Shown here: positions 34,688 through 43,810 of the stretch, piece after piece
Layout: each line of letters begins with the position of its first letter
Numbering within the stretch: the stretch's first letter is position 1
Origin: an uncultured Christensenella sp.
GTDB lineage: Bacteria > Bacillota > Clostridia > Christensenellales > CAG-917
Assembly (NCBI GenBank): GCA_910578325.1
Contig: CAJTQT010000002.1
Location: 1-64,000 of the forward strand
Direction of reading: 5' to 3'
DNA length: 64,000 bases
Position numbers and translations under genes: made by a program
Notes under the pieces: generated by a model
Told to the model about the DNA's origin: nothing
The model's database searches: none
What the model saw: only the letters and a program-made list of their open reading frames with translations

Positions 34688-36022
34688 ATGGCTCTTTTCG
34701 AAAATCTGTCTGACAGAATGAATCATATATTTTCCAAACTCAGAAACAAAGGCAAATTGACGGAGTTGGAAATCAAGCAGGCTATGCGTGAAATCCGCGT
34801 CGCGCTTCTCGAAGCGGACGTAAACTATTCGGTTGTCAAGGATTTCGTGGCGCGAGTAAGCGAGAAGGCTCTCGGCGAGGAGATTTTGAAATCTCTTACG
34901 CCCGCGCAACAGATTGTCAAAATCGTAAACGACGAACTCGTGTCCCTTATGGGTTCCACGCATCAGAAACTGTCGGTGTCGGACAGGCAACCTACGGTGT
35001 ATATGATGTGCGGATTGCAGGGCGCGGGCAAGACGACGATGTGCGGAAAACTTGCGACCTATCTCAAAAAACAGAATAAGAAAGTTTTGCTTGTTGCGGG
35101 CGATATATACAGACCTGCCGCGATAGACCAACTTAAAGTCGTAGCGGGAAAAGCGGGGACGGAATGTTTTGCTATGGGGCAGATCGACCCTGTAAAAATC
35201 GCAAATGCGGGTGTGGAATACGCGCTTAAAAACGGCTATGATACGATGATTGTCGACACCGCGGGACGTCTTCATATAGACGAAGCGCTTATGGACGAAC
35301 TGGTGCGCGTCAAGAAGGCTGTTGCGCCGACTGAAATTCTGCTTGTTGTAGACAGTATGACAGGACAGGACGCTGTGACGGTTGCCGATACGTTTAACAA
35401 GACGCTGGACATAACGGGCGTAATTATGACTAAGTTGGACGGCGATACGCGCGGCGGCGCGGCGTTGTCTATAAGAGCGGTTACGGGCAAGCCTATTAAA
35501 TTCAGCGGAACAGGCGAGAAGATGGAAGATATGGAGCCTTTCCATCCTGAGCGTATGGCTTCGCGTATACTCGGAATGGGCGACGTGCTGACGCTCATTG
35601 AAAAAGCGCAGGACGCGATTTCACAGGAAGAAGCGCTGAAACTTCAAAAGAAACTCAAAGAGAATTCGTTTACTCTGGAAGATTATCTGACGCAGATCGA
35701 AAGCGTCAAAAAGATGGGAAGCCTGAACGATATGGTTTCTATGATACCGGGACTTGCCGGAAAGATGAAACCTGGAGCGCAGATAGATGAAAAGCAACTT
35801 TTCAGAAACAAAGCGATTATCCAGTCGATGACTCCAAAGGAACGCAGAAATCCCGAGATAATAAAAGCGTCGAGGCGTAAACGTATCGCAATCGGAAGCG
35901 GAACGTCAATTCAGGAAGTCAACGCGTTGCTCAAACAGTTTGAACTGACAAAAGATATGATGACAAGAATGCAGAAGGGCGGAATGAGAGGACTCAGAGG
36001 TCTTAAAGGAATGCCGTTCTGA
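34688..36022 (+). CDS. ffh: Signal recognition particle protein Ffh
   Basis: 444 residues, SRP54 GTPase. N domain about 1-90; G domain with G1 GLQGAGKTT, DIYRPAAIDQL, G3 DTAGRLH and G4 TKLDGDTRGGAAL; methionine-rich M domain from about 320 with the RNA-binding stretch ASRRKRIAIGSGTSIQEV, ending in GGMRGLRGLKGMPF. It binds the SRP RNA and signal sequences and docks on FtsY. Confidence 0.97.
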   Translation: MALFENLSDRMNHIFSKLRNKGKLTELEIKQAMREIRVALLEADVNYSVVKDFVARVSEKALGEEILKSLTPAQQIVKIVNDELVSLMGSTHQKLSVSDRQPTVYMMCGLQGAGKTTMCGKLATYLKKQNKKVLLVAGDIYRPAAIDQLKVVAGKAGTECFAMGQIDPVKIANAGVEYALKNGYDTMIVDTAGRLHIDEALMDELVRVKKAVAPTEILLVVDSMTGQDAVTVADTFNKTLDITGVIMTKLDGDTRGGAALSIRAVTGKPIKFSGTGEKMEDMEPFHPERMASRILGMGDVLTLIEKAQDAISQEEALKLQKKLKENSFTLEDYLTQIESVKKMGSLNDMVSMIPGLAGKMKPGAQIDEKQLFRNKAIIQSMTPKERRNPEIIKASRRKRIAIGSGTSIQEVNALLKQFELTKDMMTRMQKGGMRGLRGLKGMPF

Positions 36023-36127
36023 CGCATAAGGTTATGCCGAACTCGGAATAGGCAAGAAAACACGGTTTCAAAATGCGGAACGCCGCAATGAAATAAAAAC
36101 AATTTATCACATCGGAGGATAACAAAA

Positions 36128-36379
36128 ATGGTAAAACTCAGACTTACGAGAATGGGCGCAAAGAAAGCACCTTTCTATCGCATCGTGGCAACGGACTCGC
36201 GCAAAGCAAGAGACGGACAGTACATCGACCAAATCGGATACTATAATCCCGTCAGCACGCCGAAGCAAATCGTTATCGATGCTGAAAAGGCGAAAGAATG
36301 GATTGCTAAGGGTGCTCAGCCGACCGAAACGGTTATGGCATTGCTCATCGGTCAGGGCATCGTAGAGAAGACCAAATAA
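36128..36379 (+). CDS. rpsP: Ribosomal protein bS16
   Basis: 83 residues, small-subunit assembly protein. The N-terminus VKLRLTRMGAKKAPFYRIV and the motif DGQYIDQIGYYNP identify it. GGAGG precedes the ATG. It begins the ribosome-maturation cluster rpsP-khpA-rimM-trmD. Confidence 0.97.
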   Translation: MVKLRLTRMGAKKAPFYRIVATDSRKARDGQYIDQIGYYNPVSTPKQIVIDAEKAKEWIAKGAQPTETVMALLIGQGIVEKTK

Positions 36380-36391
36380 TCGGTGGCTCAG

Positions 36392-36631
36392 ATGATTGAA
36401 CTCGTTGAATATCTTGTTTCCGCGCTCGTGCCCGACGGAGATTATACCGTCGAGCAGAGAGACGGCAATGGAGCAACGGATATCGTCGTTTCGATATCCA
36501 AAAACGACATAGGTAAGATTATCGGAAAGCAGGGGCGTATAGCAAAAGCAATCCGTACGCTTGTCAAATCCGCTAACGGAAAGGGAAGCGTGAAATACAA
36601 CGTCGTTATAGAAGAAAAGAATGAAATCTGA
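36392..36631 (+). CDS. khpA: KH-domain RNA-binding protein KhpA (YlqC)
   Basis: 79 residues, a single KH domain with the GxxG loop in IGKIIGKQGRIAKAIR. With KhpB it forms an RNA chaperone controlling cell size in some Gram-positives. I prefer the ATG at 36392, which starts the conserved MIELVEYLV and has GGTGG upstream; a GTG at 36383 is an alternative adding three residues. Its end overlaps rimM by 11 bases. Confidence 0.92.
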   Translation: MIELVEYLVSALVPDGDYTVEQRDGNGATDIVVSISKNDIGKIIGKQGRIAKAIRTLVKSANGKGSVKYNVVIEEKNEI

Positions 36632-37124
36632 ATTCGAAATCGCAAAGATTGTCAAGCCGCGCGGGCTCAAAGGTGAAATGAAAGCGGAATTTTTTTCATC
36701 GGATACCGCACGGCTTTCGCATCTTAAAAAAGTGCGCGTCGGAGATGATTTCAGAGACGTGGAGAAAATCAGCGCGGAAGGACGTTACGGCTTTATCAAA
36801 CTTTCGGGCGTTGACAGCGTCGAAGAGGCGGAAGAATTGCGCGGCGCATTGATTTATGCAAAGCGTTCCGAACTGCCTCCGCTTGCGGAAGGAAAGCATT
36901 ATATTGCGGATATCATCGGGCTTGCTGTGATTGTTGCGGGCGAAAGAATAGGCGTTATTACGGACGTTGCTCAGTACGGTTCCGCGGACGTGTATTCCGT
37001 CAGAACGTCGGACGGAACATTGAGTTTTCCCGCGCTTAAACAGTTGATTAAGGAAGTGGATATCGAGGGCGGCAAAATGGTACTCGACGATATTCTTTTC
37101 AGAAGAGTTGTAGTGTATAACTAA
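36621..37124 (+). CDS. rimM: Ribosome maturation factor RimM
   Basis: 167 residues. It helps 30S assembly, binding bS16/uS19 regions. An N-terminal RimM barrel starts EIAKIVKPRGLKGEMK, and a PRC barrel follows from about 90 with HYIADIIGLAVI and SFPALKQLIKEVD. It overlaps khpA and precedes trmD, the usual order. Confidence 0.93.
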   Translation: MKSEFEIAKIVKPRGLKGEMKAEFFSSDTARLSHLKKVRVGDDFRDVEKISAEGRYGFIKLSGVDSVEEAEELRGALIYAKRSELPPLAEGKHYIADIIGLAVIVAGERIGVITDVAQYGSADVYSVRTSDGTLSFPALKQLIKEVDIEGGKMVLDDILFRRVVVYN

Positions 37125-37211
37125 ACAAGCGGCAGTTGAGCGTTACGAAATCGGACATTAAACCGAGATTGTGTCAAATAAAGACAGCATTGCAAAATTT
37201 GCATTGAGAAT

Positions 37212-37931
37212 ATGAGATTCGATATATTGACGATATTTACAGAGTATTTTGACGTCCTCAGATACAGCCTTTTGGGAAAGGCTATCGACGGGGGCAAGTT
37301 TTCTGTTAATATCGTCGATATACGCGAATACTCCAAAGATAAACACAAAAAAACTGACGACGCGCCGTATGGCGGAGGTGCGGGAATGGTGATGACTCCC
37401 GACCCCATTGTGAGCGCGATAGAAGCCGTCGACCCCGATCACGAGGCTTTGCGTATATATATGTCGCCGCGAGGAAGAACGCTCAATCAGAGCAAGGTGG
37501 AAAGCCTCGCAAAAAAGGACAGAATTCTGATTTTATGCGGAGATTACGAGGGGATTGACGAAAGAGTCATAGATTTGTGCATTGACGAGGAAATGTCGAT
37601 AGGCGATTACGTGCTTACAGGCGGAGAATTGCCCGCGCTGGTGCTTGTCAACTGTGTAGCGCGATACGTGGACGGGGTGCTCGGATGCGGCGAATCGACT
37701 TCGGAAGAGAGTTTCTCGGACGGTCTTTTGGAATATCCGCAGTACACGCGGCCGGAGACTTACAGAGGTCTGAGCGTGCCCGACGTGCTGCTTAAAGGCA
37801 ATCATCACGATATAAACCGTTGGCGCAAGGAAAAGTCGGTGGAGATAACGATGCAGAGACGTCCCGACCTTATGGCAAAAACGGACGTAAGATCGTATCT
37901 TCCGCAGAAACCTAAAAAAAGAAGAAAATAA
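37212..37931 (+). CDS. trmD: tRNA (guanine37-N1)-methyltransferase
   Basis: 239 residues, SPOUT knot enzyme making m1G37 in tRNAs to prevent frameshifting. Motifs: N-terminal RFDILTIFTEYF, PYGGGAGMVMTPDPI, the SAM knot LCGDYEGIDERV and SIGDYVLTGGELP, and the C-terminal catalytic region RPETYRGLSVPDVLLKGNH. rplS, normally next, is displaced to 40249 behind yraN. Confidence 0.96.
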   Translation: MRFDILTIFTEYFDVLRYSLLGKAIDGGKFSVNIVDIREYSKDKHKKTDDAPYGGGAGMVMTPDPIVSAIEAVDPDHEALRIYMSPRGRTLNQSKVESLAKKDRILILCGDYEGIDERVIDLCIDEEMSIGDYVLTGGELPALVLVNCVARYVDGVLGCGESTSEESFSDGLLEYPQYTRPETYRGLSVPDVLLKGNHHDINRWRKEKSVEITMQRRPDLMAKTDVRSYLPQKPKKRRK

Positions 37932-37990
37932 ATTTTGTCGTCGCGGAGATATTAGACGGCTGTATCAGATAGTTGCAAAAGAGGCTTTAA

Positions 37991-38827
37991 ATGATTATTC
38001 AATGGTTCCCCGGACATATGACAAAGGCGATACGAATGATGGAGGATAACCTCCGTCTTGTCGACGCGCTGATTTACGTCATTGACGCGCGCGCCGTTTC
38101 TTCTTGCATAAATCCGCTGTTTTCAAGATTGATAAACGGCAAAAAGGTGTTATACGTCTTCAATAAATGCGACCTTGTGGACAGCCGTCTGCTCCGACAG
38201 TGGGAAATTGCATTTGAAAAACAGGGTAAAGATTACGTCAAAGCGATAGGTACCAGCGGAGACTGCTCGCAGATAGTTTCGGGGCTTAAAAAAGTAATGT
38301 CCGACAAATTGGAAAAGTACGCTAAGAAAGGCGCGAATATAAATGTCCGCGCTATGGTCGTAGGAGTACCGAACAGCGGAAAATCTACCATAATCAACTC
38401 AATGATAAAAAAAGCGAAAGCCGTAACCGGCGACCGTCCCGGCGTAACCCGCGGCAAGCAGTGGCTGTCTGTCGACGGAGTCGATTTTCTCGATACGCCC
38501 GGAACGCTCTGGGGCAAATTCGAGGATCAGAATGCGGCGCATCATCTCGCTTATATAGGTTCTGTTAAAGAAGACGTGCTCGACGTTGTAGAACTTTCCT
38601 GCGACTTTATAGGCGAACTGAAAGAAATTTCGCCGCAGGGGCTTTGCGACAGATACGGCATCGGTGACCTAGACAAAAGCGATTACGATTTGCTGGAGGA
38701 AATTGCCGCAAGACGCGGATTTAAAATGCGCGCCGACGTTCTCGATACTCAGCGCGCCGCCAAAACGCTTATAGACGATTTTAGAAAAGGACGTCTGGGC
38801 AAGATTATGCTTGAACTTCCGCTATAA
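37991..38827 (+). CDS. rbgA: Ribosome biogenesis GTPase RbgA (YlqF)
   Basis: 278 residues, circularly permuted GTPase needed for late 50S assembly (uL6/bL27/uL16 region). The motif order is permuted: G4 NKCDLVD (about 57) comes before G1 GVPNSGKSTIINS (about 128) and G3 DTPGTLW (about 175). The N-terminal IQWFPGHMTKA and a C-terminal RNA-binding helical domain are typical. Confidence 0.95.
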   Translation: MIIQWFPGHMTKAIRMMEDNLRLVDALIYVIDARAVSSCINPLFSRLINGKKVLYVFNKCDLVDSRLLRQWEIAFEKQGKDYVKAIGTSGDCSQIVSGLKKVMSDKLEKYAKKGANINVRAMVVGVPNSGKSTIINSMIKKAKAVTGDRPGVTRGKQWLSVDGVDFLDTPGTLWGKFEDQNAAHHLAYIGSVKEDVLDVVELSCDFIGELKEISPQGLCDRYGIGDLDKSDYDLLEEIAARRGFKMRADVLDTQRAAKTLIDDFRKGRLGKIMLELPL

Positions 38828-38878
38828 TTCCATTGCGAATTCGAGCAGAATTCACCGCTAAAACGTATACGAGGGAAT

Positions 38879-39496
38879 ATGAAACGCGCCGAAGAACTGA
38901 TGTATTATGAAAACCAACTGCTTGAACGCGGATATAAATATATCTGCGGAGTAGACGAAGTGGGAAGAGGCCCGCTTGCAGGGCCTGTGACCTGTTCCGC
39001 TGTTATTATGCCGCTTGACGACCTTATACAGGGAGTGAACGACAGTAAAAAAGTCAGCAGAGGTAAGCGAGAAAAACTGTTCGGAACAATTATGGAAAAA
39101 GCGGTTGCCGTATCAACCGTTTCGTACGACCACAAACGCATTGACGAAATGAATATTCTCAATGCTACGAAAGCGTGTATGGCGGAGGCTATAACGTCGC
39201 TCGCGGTGGAGCCGGATATAGTCATTGTGGACGCGCTGAAACTGGATATCCCGTACAAAACTTTCGGAATCGTGCACGGAGACGCATTGTCCTATTCAAT
39301 AGCCGCTGCGTCGATAATCGCAAAAGTTACAAGAGACAGGTTTATGACTGAAATGGCGGAGGTTTATCCGCACTATGATTTCGAGCATAATATGGGATAC
39401 GGGACGGCAAAACATATAGCCGCGCTCAAAGAATACGGAAAATGTCCTATACACCGCAACAGTTTTATAGGTAAAATACTGAGCGCGGAAAGATAA
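38879..39496 (+). CDS. rnhB: Ribonuclease HII
   Basis: 205 residues, removes RNA from RNA-DNA hybrids and misincorporated ribonucleotides. Catalytic acidic residues are in CGVDEVGRGPLAGPV (Asp-Glu) and IVDALKLD, with the distal site SIIAKVTRDRFM. It follows rbgA by 51 bases and is 1 base from yraN. Confidence 0.95.
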   Translation: MKRAEELMYYENQLLERGYKYICGVDEVGRGPLAGPVTCSAVIMPLDDLIQGVNDSKKVSRGKREKLFGTIMEKAVAVSTVSYDHKRIDEMNILNATKACMAEAITSLAVEPDIVIVDALKLDIPYKTFGIVHGDALSYSIAAASIIAKVTRDRFMTEMAEVYPHYDFEHNMGYGTAKHIAALKEYGKCPIHRNSFIGKILSAER

Positions 39497-39497
39497 T

Positions 39498-39983
39498 ATG
39501 AAGAATACGAAAGCAATTGGCGACATAGGCGAACAGATTGCCGCGGAATATCTTGAAAAAGAAGGGTATACGATTCTCGAACGCAACGCCGAATACGCAG
39601 GTTGCGAGGCGGACATAATCTGTTCCTGTTACGTGCGTTCTGACGGAACGATTGTAAGGCGCAACGCGCAGAAAAGCAACTTTATTTCTCGGTTTTTTAA
39701 TTCTAAAAGCACAAATTTGCAAAATACTGCAAATAAAGACTTTGAAAAAGTCATAGTGTTCTGCGAGGTTAAAACCCGCGGCGGACCTGATTTTGGCGAC
39801 GGCGCGGAAGCGGTTACTCCGTATAAGGCAGGCAGATACGTGACGCTTGCAAAGGCATACGTAGCGAAGAAGTTTGCAACTGACGAGAATATCCGTTTCG
39901 ATATCATAGAAGTCTGCGACGGAAAAGTGAATCATATACAAAACGCGTTTACGACAAACGACGCGCGTTTTTACAGAAACTGA
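39498..39983 (+). CDS. yraN: YraN family endonuclease-like protein with insertion
   Basis: 161 residues, UPF0102 family with a Holliday-junction-resolvase-like fold: GDIGEQIAAEYLEKEGY, EADIICS, VFCEVKTRG. Usual members are near 120 residues; here about 35 extra residues (roughly 50-85, rich in Ser/Asn/Lys) separate the Asp of EADII from the Glu-x-Lys of the core. The frame is intact and the core motifs are complete. It follows rnhB by 1 base, the normal order. Confidence 0.85.
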   Translation: MKNTKAIGDIGEQIAAEYLEKEGYTILERNAEYAGCEADIICSCYVRSDGTIVRRNAQKSNFISRFFNSKSTNLQNTANKDFEKVIVFCEVKTRGGPDFGDGAEAVTPYKAGRYVTLAKAYVAKKFATDENIRFDIIEVCDGKVNHIQNAFTTNDARFYRN

Positions 39984-40144
39984 GTTCCTGCGAGGGCGGT
40001 TGATAAGCAAAACTATTGTCGGATAAACGGCGCGATGCGACGGTGTGTCGAAACGGAACTGCGGCGATTTTCTTATAAAATCCGCTTTTTTGATGAAATT
40101 TATATTATTTATTATACTAATTACAAGAAATTGCAATAATTTTG

Positions 40145-40173
40145 TTGTGCTGAAAGAAAAAATATGGTAATAT
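40145..40173 (+). promoter_or_regulatory. Promoter of rplS
   Basis: -35 TTGTGC (40145-40150), 17-base spacer ending TGG, -10 TAATAT (40168-40173). Confidence 0.5.
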
Positions 40174-40190
40174 ATCACGCGTGACTCGGG

Positions 40191-40224
40191 CGTTCCGCTG
40201 GCAAGAGACGCTTGCTTATGAACG
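40191..40224 (+). promoter_or_regulatory. Candidate ribosomal protein L19 leader
   Basis: A compact stem-loop, outer CGTTC/GAACG and inner GCAAG/CTTGC with an internal loop CGCTG/TTAT, ends 10 bases before the AGGAGG site of rplS. Short structured leaders before rplS are known in Firmicutes and are thought to give autoregulation by L19; I match it by position and shape, not by alignment. Confidence 0.5.
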
Positions 40225-40248
40225 TTTCGTAATTTAGGAGGTAGTCAA

Positions 40249-40587
40249 ATGAACATTATCGACCAACTCGAACAAGAGGGTATGAAAAAGGATTTGCCCG
40301 TAATCGCAATCGGCGACCAGGTTAAGGTCAACGTAAAAGTTAAGGAAGGCGAGAAAGAGCGTATCCAGACTTACGAAGGCACTGTTATCGCAAGAAAGAA
40401 CGGCGGTATCCGCGAGACAATCGTAGTTCGCCGCGTTACGTTCGGCGTAGGCGTTGAAAGAACTTTCCCGCTGCATTCGCCCAAAATCGCGAGCATTCAG
40501 GTAGTCCGCCACGGCAAAGTGCGCCGCGCGAAACTCTACTATCTGAGAAGCAGAACCGGTAAAGCGGCAAAACTCAAAGAAAACTGA
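40249..40587 (+). CDS. rplS: Ribosomal protein bL19
   Basis: 112 residues, large-subunit protein at the 30S-50S interface. Family stretches: GDQVKVNVKVKEGEKERIQ, EGTVIARKNGG, FPLHSPKIASIQV and GKVRRAKLYYLR. It has a strong AGGAGG site, its own promoter and a candidate structured leader. Its place after yraN rather than after trmD is a local rearrangement of the usual cluster. Confidence 0.97.
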   Translation: MNIIDQLEQEGMKKDLPVIAIGDQVKVNVKVKEGEKERIQTYEGTVIARKNGGIRETIVVRRVTFGVGVERTFPLHSPKIASIQVVRHGKVRRAKLYYLRSRTGKAAKLKEN

Positions 40588-40622
40588 TTTAACCCCTATT
40601 CGGGTTTGTAAAGGACTGTCAG

Positions 40623-42776
40623 ATGAAAAAAAGACTCATTGTGATAAGTGCGCTGGTGCTGGCTCTCGTGCTGGCACTTTTCGCATTGACGGCTTGTAAC
40701 AGCGCAAGCAGCGAAATCGGCGAGGAACTTGTACAGAACGGCACGTTTTCCAAATTCGAGAACGGTAAATTCGAAAACTGGACAACCTCGTCCAAATCCG
40801 TTACTTTCGGAAAAGGTACGCCGTCCGACAACGACAGCGAACAGTATCTATATATAGACAACGGTACTAATTCGAGTCAGAAGAAGTATTCCTATCTCTA
40901 TCAGAGAATCCACGTAGACGCGGGCAAGATTTATAAGGTCAGCGTCGATATGCGCATAAACAGCGATATTAAACACTCTCAGGGCGCGTATATCGGATTC
41001 CTTGAAAACACAGAGTACAAATTTGTTGCGCATAATACAAAAACCAACGGTTTTGTTACTTCGACGTTCTACATTCGTCCTCAGAATACGGACTATCTCA
41101 CCTTAGCGCTGTCACTGGGAACGGAGGAAGAGAAGTGCAACGGTCGCGTTATGTTCGATAACGTATCCGTGCAGAGAGTAGATAAATCCGATGTTCAGGA
41201 AGGTTTCGAAGTTATCAACTTCCGCAAAGCGAGAACGACTCTTTCCGCTGTGAATACAAGCGGCATCTGTTATATCGTTTTACTCACGTTGTTCACGGTC
41301 GCGGTTATGGTTGCGCTTTATATTGTCATAAGACGCATCTATGCATCTCGCGAAGCGTTTGTGGATTTCGATAACGGAGTAACTCCGTCGGGCAAAGGCG
41401 GAGGTTCAAAAACCGCTAAGACCGTTTGGTATAAGAATACGGTATTTATCGCATTCGCACTCGCGTTGGGCGCATTTGTTATAAGATTGATTATAATTCT
41501 TACAACTTACGGAATGGGCTCGGCTATGAGAGACACAGTCAACAATGCCGTTTCGCTCGGATCACGCAACGGGGTGTTCAATTTCTTCGGAAAGAATCCA
41601 ACATCGACGCTTGCGCCCGGCGAAATGTATATTCTTGCCGTAATAGGCGCGATAGTAGGCAGTGCACAACAGACGGTAACCGCTTCGATTCTTATAAGAT
41701 TCATCAACGTGCTTGCGGATATAGCCGTTGTGCTTACGATATATTTCTACGGCAGGAAATATGTCGGCAATAAACTTTCAACGGTCTATGCCGGTATGTA
41801 TGCCGTTCTTCCCGTCGTATTTACGATGAGCGGATTCAACGGCACTTTCGACAGTTTGCTGGTTGCTTTGATGCTTGCGACTGTGCTGCTGATGGTAGAA
41901 AAGAAATACCTGCCGACATACTTTATGATGACGCTGTCTGCCGTGCTGGATATGCGGGCGATGGCGCTTGCGCCTATCATAGTTGCGTATTTCGTTTACA
42001 GATATATCAAAGATAACGGCGATATGCGCAAATTTACCGCCAACAGAGCGATGATAGTCTTCGGACTTGTCGGAGCGTTTGTGCTCGGTTATCTGCTCAC
42101 TTTGCCTGTGGGAATCAATCAGATTTCCAACGGCGACGCATTCTTCAACTTCAAGATGCTGGTTCAGCAGATTTCGGGAATCAAGTTCTTTGTGTCCGAC
42201 GCGTTTAACCTCTACGGTATGGTTGCGATGAACAATAAGACGATATCGCAACAGGGCGTTACGATACTCAATCTCGTATTCCTGCTTGTCCTCGAAGCAT
42301 ACGTAATTTCGCTGTATTTCAAGAACCGCAATAAACAGGAACTCATTCTTCTCGTTTCGTTTACACTCGCGATGATTTCAGTGTTTACGCTCAAAGTCGA
42401 CTACACCTATCTCTTCCTGTCGCTTGCGTTTGCGGTGATTTATACTATGATAAGCGGAGACAGAAGAATGTACGGCGTTATAGCGGGTTATGCTACGCTC
42501 GGATTCCTCGATGTAGCGCAGTTGCTCAACAACAGCGGCTTTGTGACAGGACATCCGACTACGGCTATAACTCACTATGAGACAACGGATCCGTTCTATA
42601 TTTTCTTCTGCGTGCTCACGGTATTGCTTACCGGATATTACGTATACGTGACGTACTCGATAACGAATAACACTAAGATTGTGGATATCAAGGCTATGCC
42701 GGAACCCGTCGGCGTCACTTTCAAGAAAGGTATGAACGATTTCGTTGCCAGAATCAAGAGCAGAAAATCCGAATAA
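40623..42776 (+). CDS. Lipoprotein-type N-terminus fused to a polytopic GT-C-like membrane domain
   Basis: 717 residues, family not recognised with certainty. Residues 1-25 form a signal with lipobox-like ALTAC (Cys25). About 30-200 look like a carbohydrate-binding beta-sandwich: LVQNGTFSKFENGKFENW, YLYQRIHVDAGKIYKVSVD and MFDNVSVQRV. A transmembrane segment near 217-240 and then about ten more from 270 onward resemble GT-C glycosyltransferases, with an Asp after the first of them (GMGSAMRD) at the usual catalytic place. Such enzymes transfer sugars from lipid carriers outside the membrane. It follows rplS by 35 bases behind an AAAGGA site. Confidence 0.6.
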   Translation: MKKRLIVISALVLALVLALFALTACNSASSEIGEELVQNGTFSKFENGKFENWTTSSKSVTFGKGTPSDNDSEQYLYIDNGTNSSQKKYSYLYQRIHVDAGKIYKVSVDMRINSDIKHSQGAYIGFLENTEYKFVAHNTKTNGFVTSTFYIRPQNTDYLTLALSLGTEEEKCNGRVMFDNVSVQRVDKSDVQEGFEVINFRKARTTLSAVNTSGICYIVLLTLFTVAVMVALYIVIRRIYASREAFVDFDNGVTPSGKGGGSKTAKTVWYKNTVFIAFALALGAFVIRLIIILTTYGMGSAMRDTVNNAVSLGSRNGVFNFFGKNPTSTLAPGEMYILAVIGAIVGSAQQTVTASILIRFINVLADIAVVLTIYFYGRKYVGNKLSTVYAGMYAVLPVVFTMSGFNGTFDSLLVALMLATVLLMVEKKYLPTYFMMTLSAVLDMRAMALAPIIVAYFVYRYIKDNGDMRKFTANRAMIVFGLVGAFVLGYLLTLPVGINQISNGDAFFNFKMLVQQISGIKFFVSDAFNLYGMVAMNNKTISQQGVTILNLVFLLVLEAYVISLYFKNRNKQELILLVSFTLAMISVFTLKVDYTYLFLSLAFAVIYTMISGDRRMYGVIAGYATLGFLDVAQLLNNSGFVTGHPTTAITHYETTDPFYIFFCVLTVLLTGYYVYVTYSITNNTKIVDIKAMPEPVGVTFKKGMNDFVARIKSRKSE

Positions 42777-42804
42777 TATAAAACCTGTGTTTTATTGAAA
42801 GTTG

Positions 42805-42836
42805 AAAGACCTCCGCAAACGCGGAGGTCTTTCTTT
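42805..42836 (+). terminator. Terminator after the membrane fusion gene
   Basis: Perfect 12-bp stem AAAGACCTCCGC/GCGGAGGTCTTT, AAAC loop, then CTTT. Confidence 0.8.
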
Positions 42837-42872
42837 ATCGCATTTTAAATAAATACTGAGAAAAGTTTTAAA

Positions 42873-43676
42873 TCAATATTGAGAGGGTAGTTTTTTGCAG
42901 GCGAACGGAGCAAATGTGCCGACGCATTCTTCTACGCGTTCTGCGGAAAGATTCTCGAATATTATGTTGCTTGCATATTTGCGGGCAATGTTTATCGTCT
43001 CTTCCGAATTTACCGTCCAGACAATAACGGGAAGTTTTTTGCTGCCTTTTATAAGCCATTTGTTTTCTGAAAGATTAGGCGCGCAGGCTCTGACGTCGTA
43101 AGCGATAAATTGCGGATGGCAGAGTCTGGCAAGCCAGAGTTTGCCCATCGCCGCCGACGGCGCCCAACGCGGATTCTTAGTGTCGGGAGAACACCAGGTG
43201 AACAGTTCGCCGGTAGGCAGGTTGCTGTGTTTTCTGGCATATTTCACTGCGCCGAAGTTGAAAGACTGCAATGCGATGTTGCCTTTGTAGGTTTTCAGTC
43301 TTTCGACAGTCGCTTTGACTATAGAATTGTCGCAAGGATTGACGCCTTTGATTTCGCAAAGTATGCCGACTTTACCGTCGACGAGTTCGAGAAATTCGTC
43401 AAAAGTCGGGATAGTATATTCTGTACCGAGAAGACGGAAAGTCTTGATTTCTTCCAAAGTGCATTTTTTCACCGCCTTGTCTACGCCGCAAACTCTTTTT
43501 AGAGTGTCGTCGTGGAAAACGACGAGATGTTTGTCCTTTGTCAGATGTACGTCGATTTCGATATTGAAATTATGATCGATCGCATTCTGATACGCAGGAA
43601 TGCTGTTTTCGGGAAACTCTGCGTTATGCAATCCGCGGTGAGCGATAGGTCTGTCGAAAAGCCATTGAAAATTCAT
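42873..43676 (-). CDS. Glycerophosphodiester phosphodiesterase
   Basis: 267 residues, GDPD family TIM barrel, hydrolysing deacylated phospholipids to glycerol 3-phosphate and an alcohol. The two catalytic histidines and metal ligands are in IAHRGLHNAEFPENS (about 12-26) and FHDDTLKRVCG, with EIDVHLTKD and CEIKG. No signal peptide is seen, so it is cytoplasmic (UgpQ-like). The ATG at 43676 has an AGGGGTGG site. Its product could join the DHAP pool with the glycerol genes. Confidence 0.92.
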   Translation of the reverse strand: MNFQWLFDRPIAHRGLHNAEFPENSIPAYQNAIDHNFNIEIDVHLTKDKHLVVFHDDTLKRVCGVDKAVKKCTLEEIKTFRLLGTEYTIPTFDEFLELVDGKVGILCEIKGVNPCDNSIVKATVERLKTYKGNIALQSFNFGAVKYARKHSNLPTGELFTWCSPDTKNPRWAPSAAMGKLWLARLCHPQFIAYDVRACAPNLSENKWLIKGSKKLPVIVWTVNSEETINIARKYASNIIFENLSAERVEECVGTFAPFACKKLPSQY

Positions 43677-43713
43677 AATAACCACCCCTAATTTATGTCA
43701 TTCTGTTGATAAA

Positions 43714-43742
43714 ATTTTATTCTTACATTATAATAAAGTCAA
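43714..43742 (-). promoter_or_regulatory. Promoter of the phosphodiesterase gene
   Basis: Minus strand: -35 TTGACT (43737-43742), 17-base spacer, -10 TAAAAT (43714-43719). Confidence 0.65.
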
Positions 43743-43810
43743 TAGTTTTTTGACTCAAAATGAGGATTTGCAGTCTGTGAATTTGCATTTGAGCGCGAAA
43801 GAGGTGTCTT

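Noticed and set aside
34163..35545. 460-codon minus-strand open frame
   Set aside because: Antisense to ylxM and ffh, whose identity is certain.
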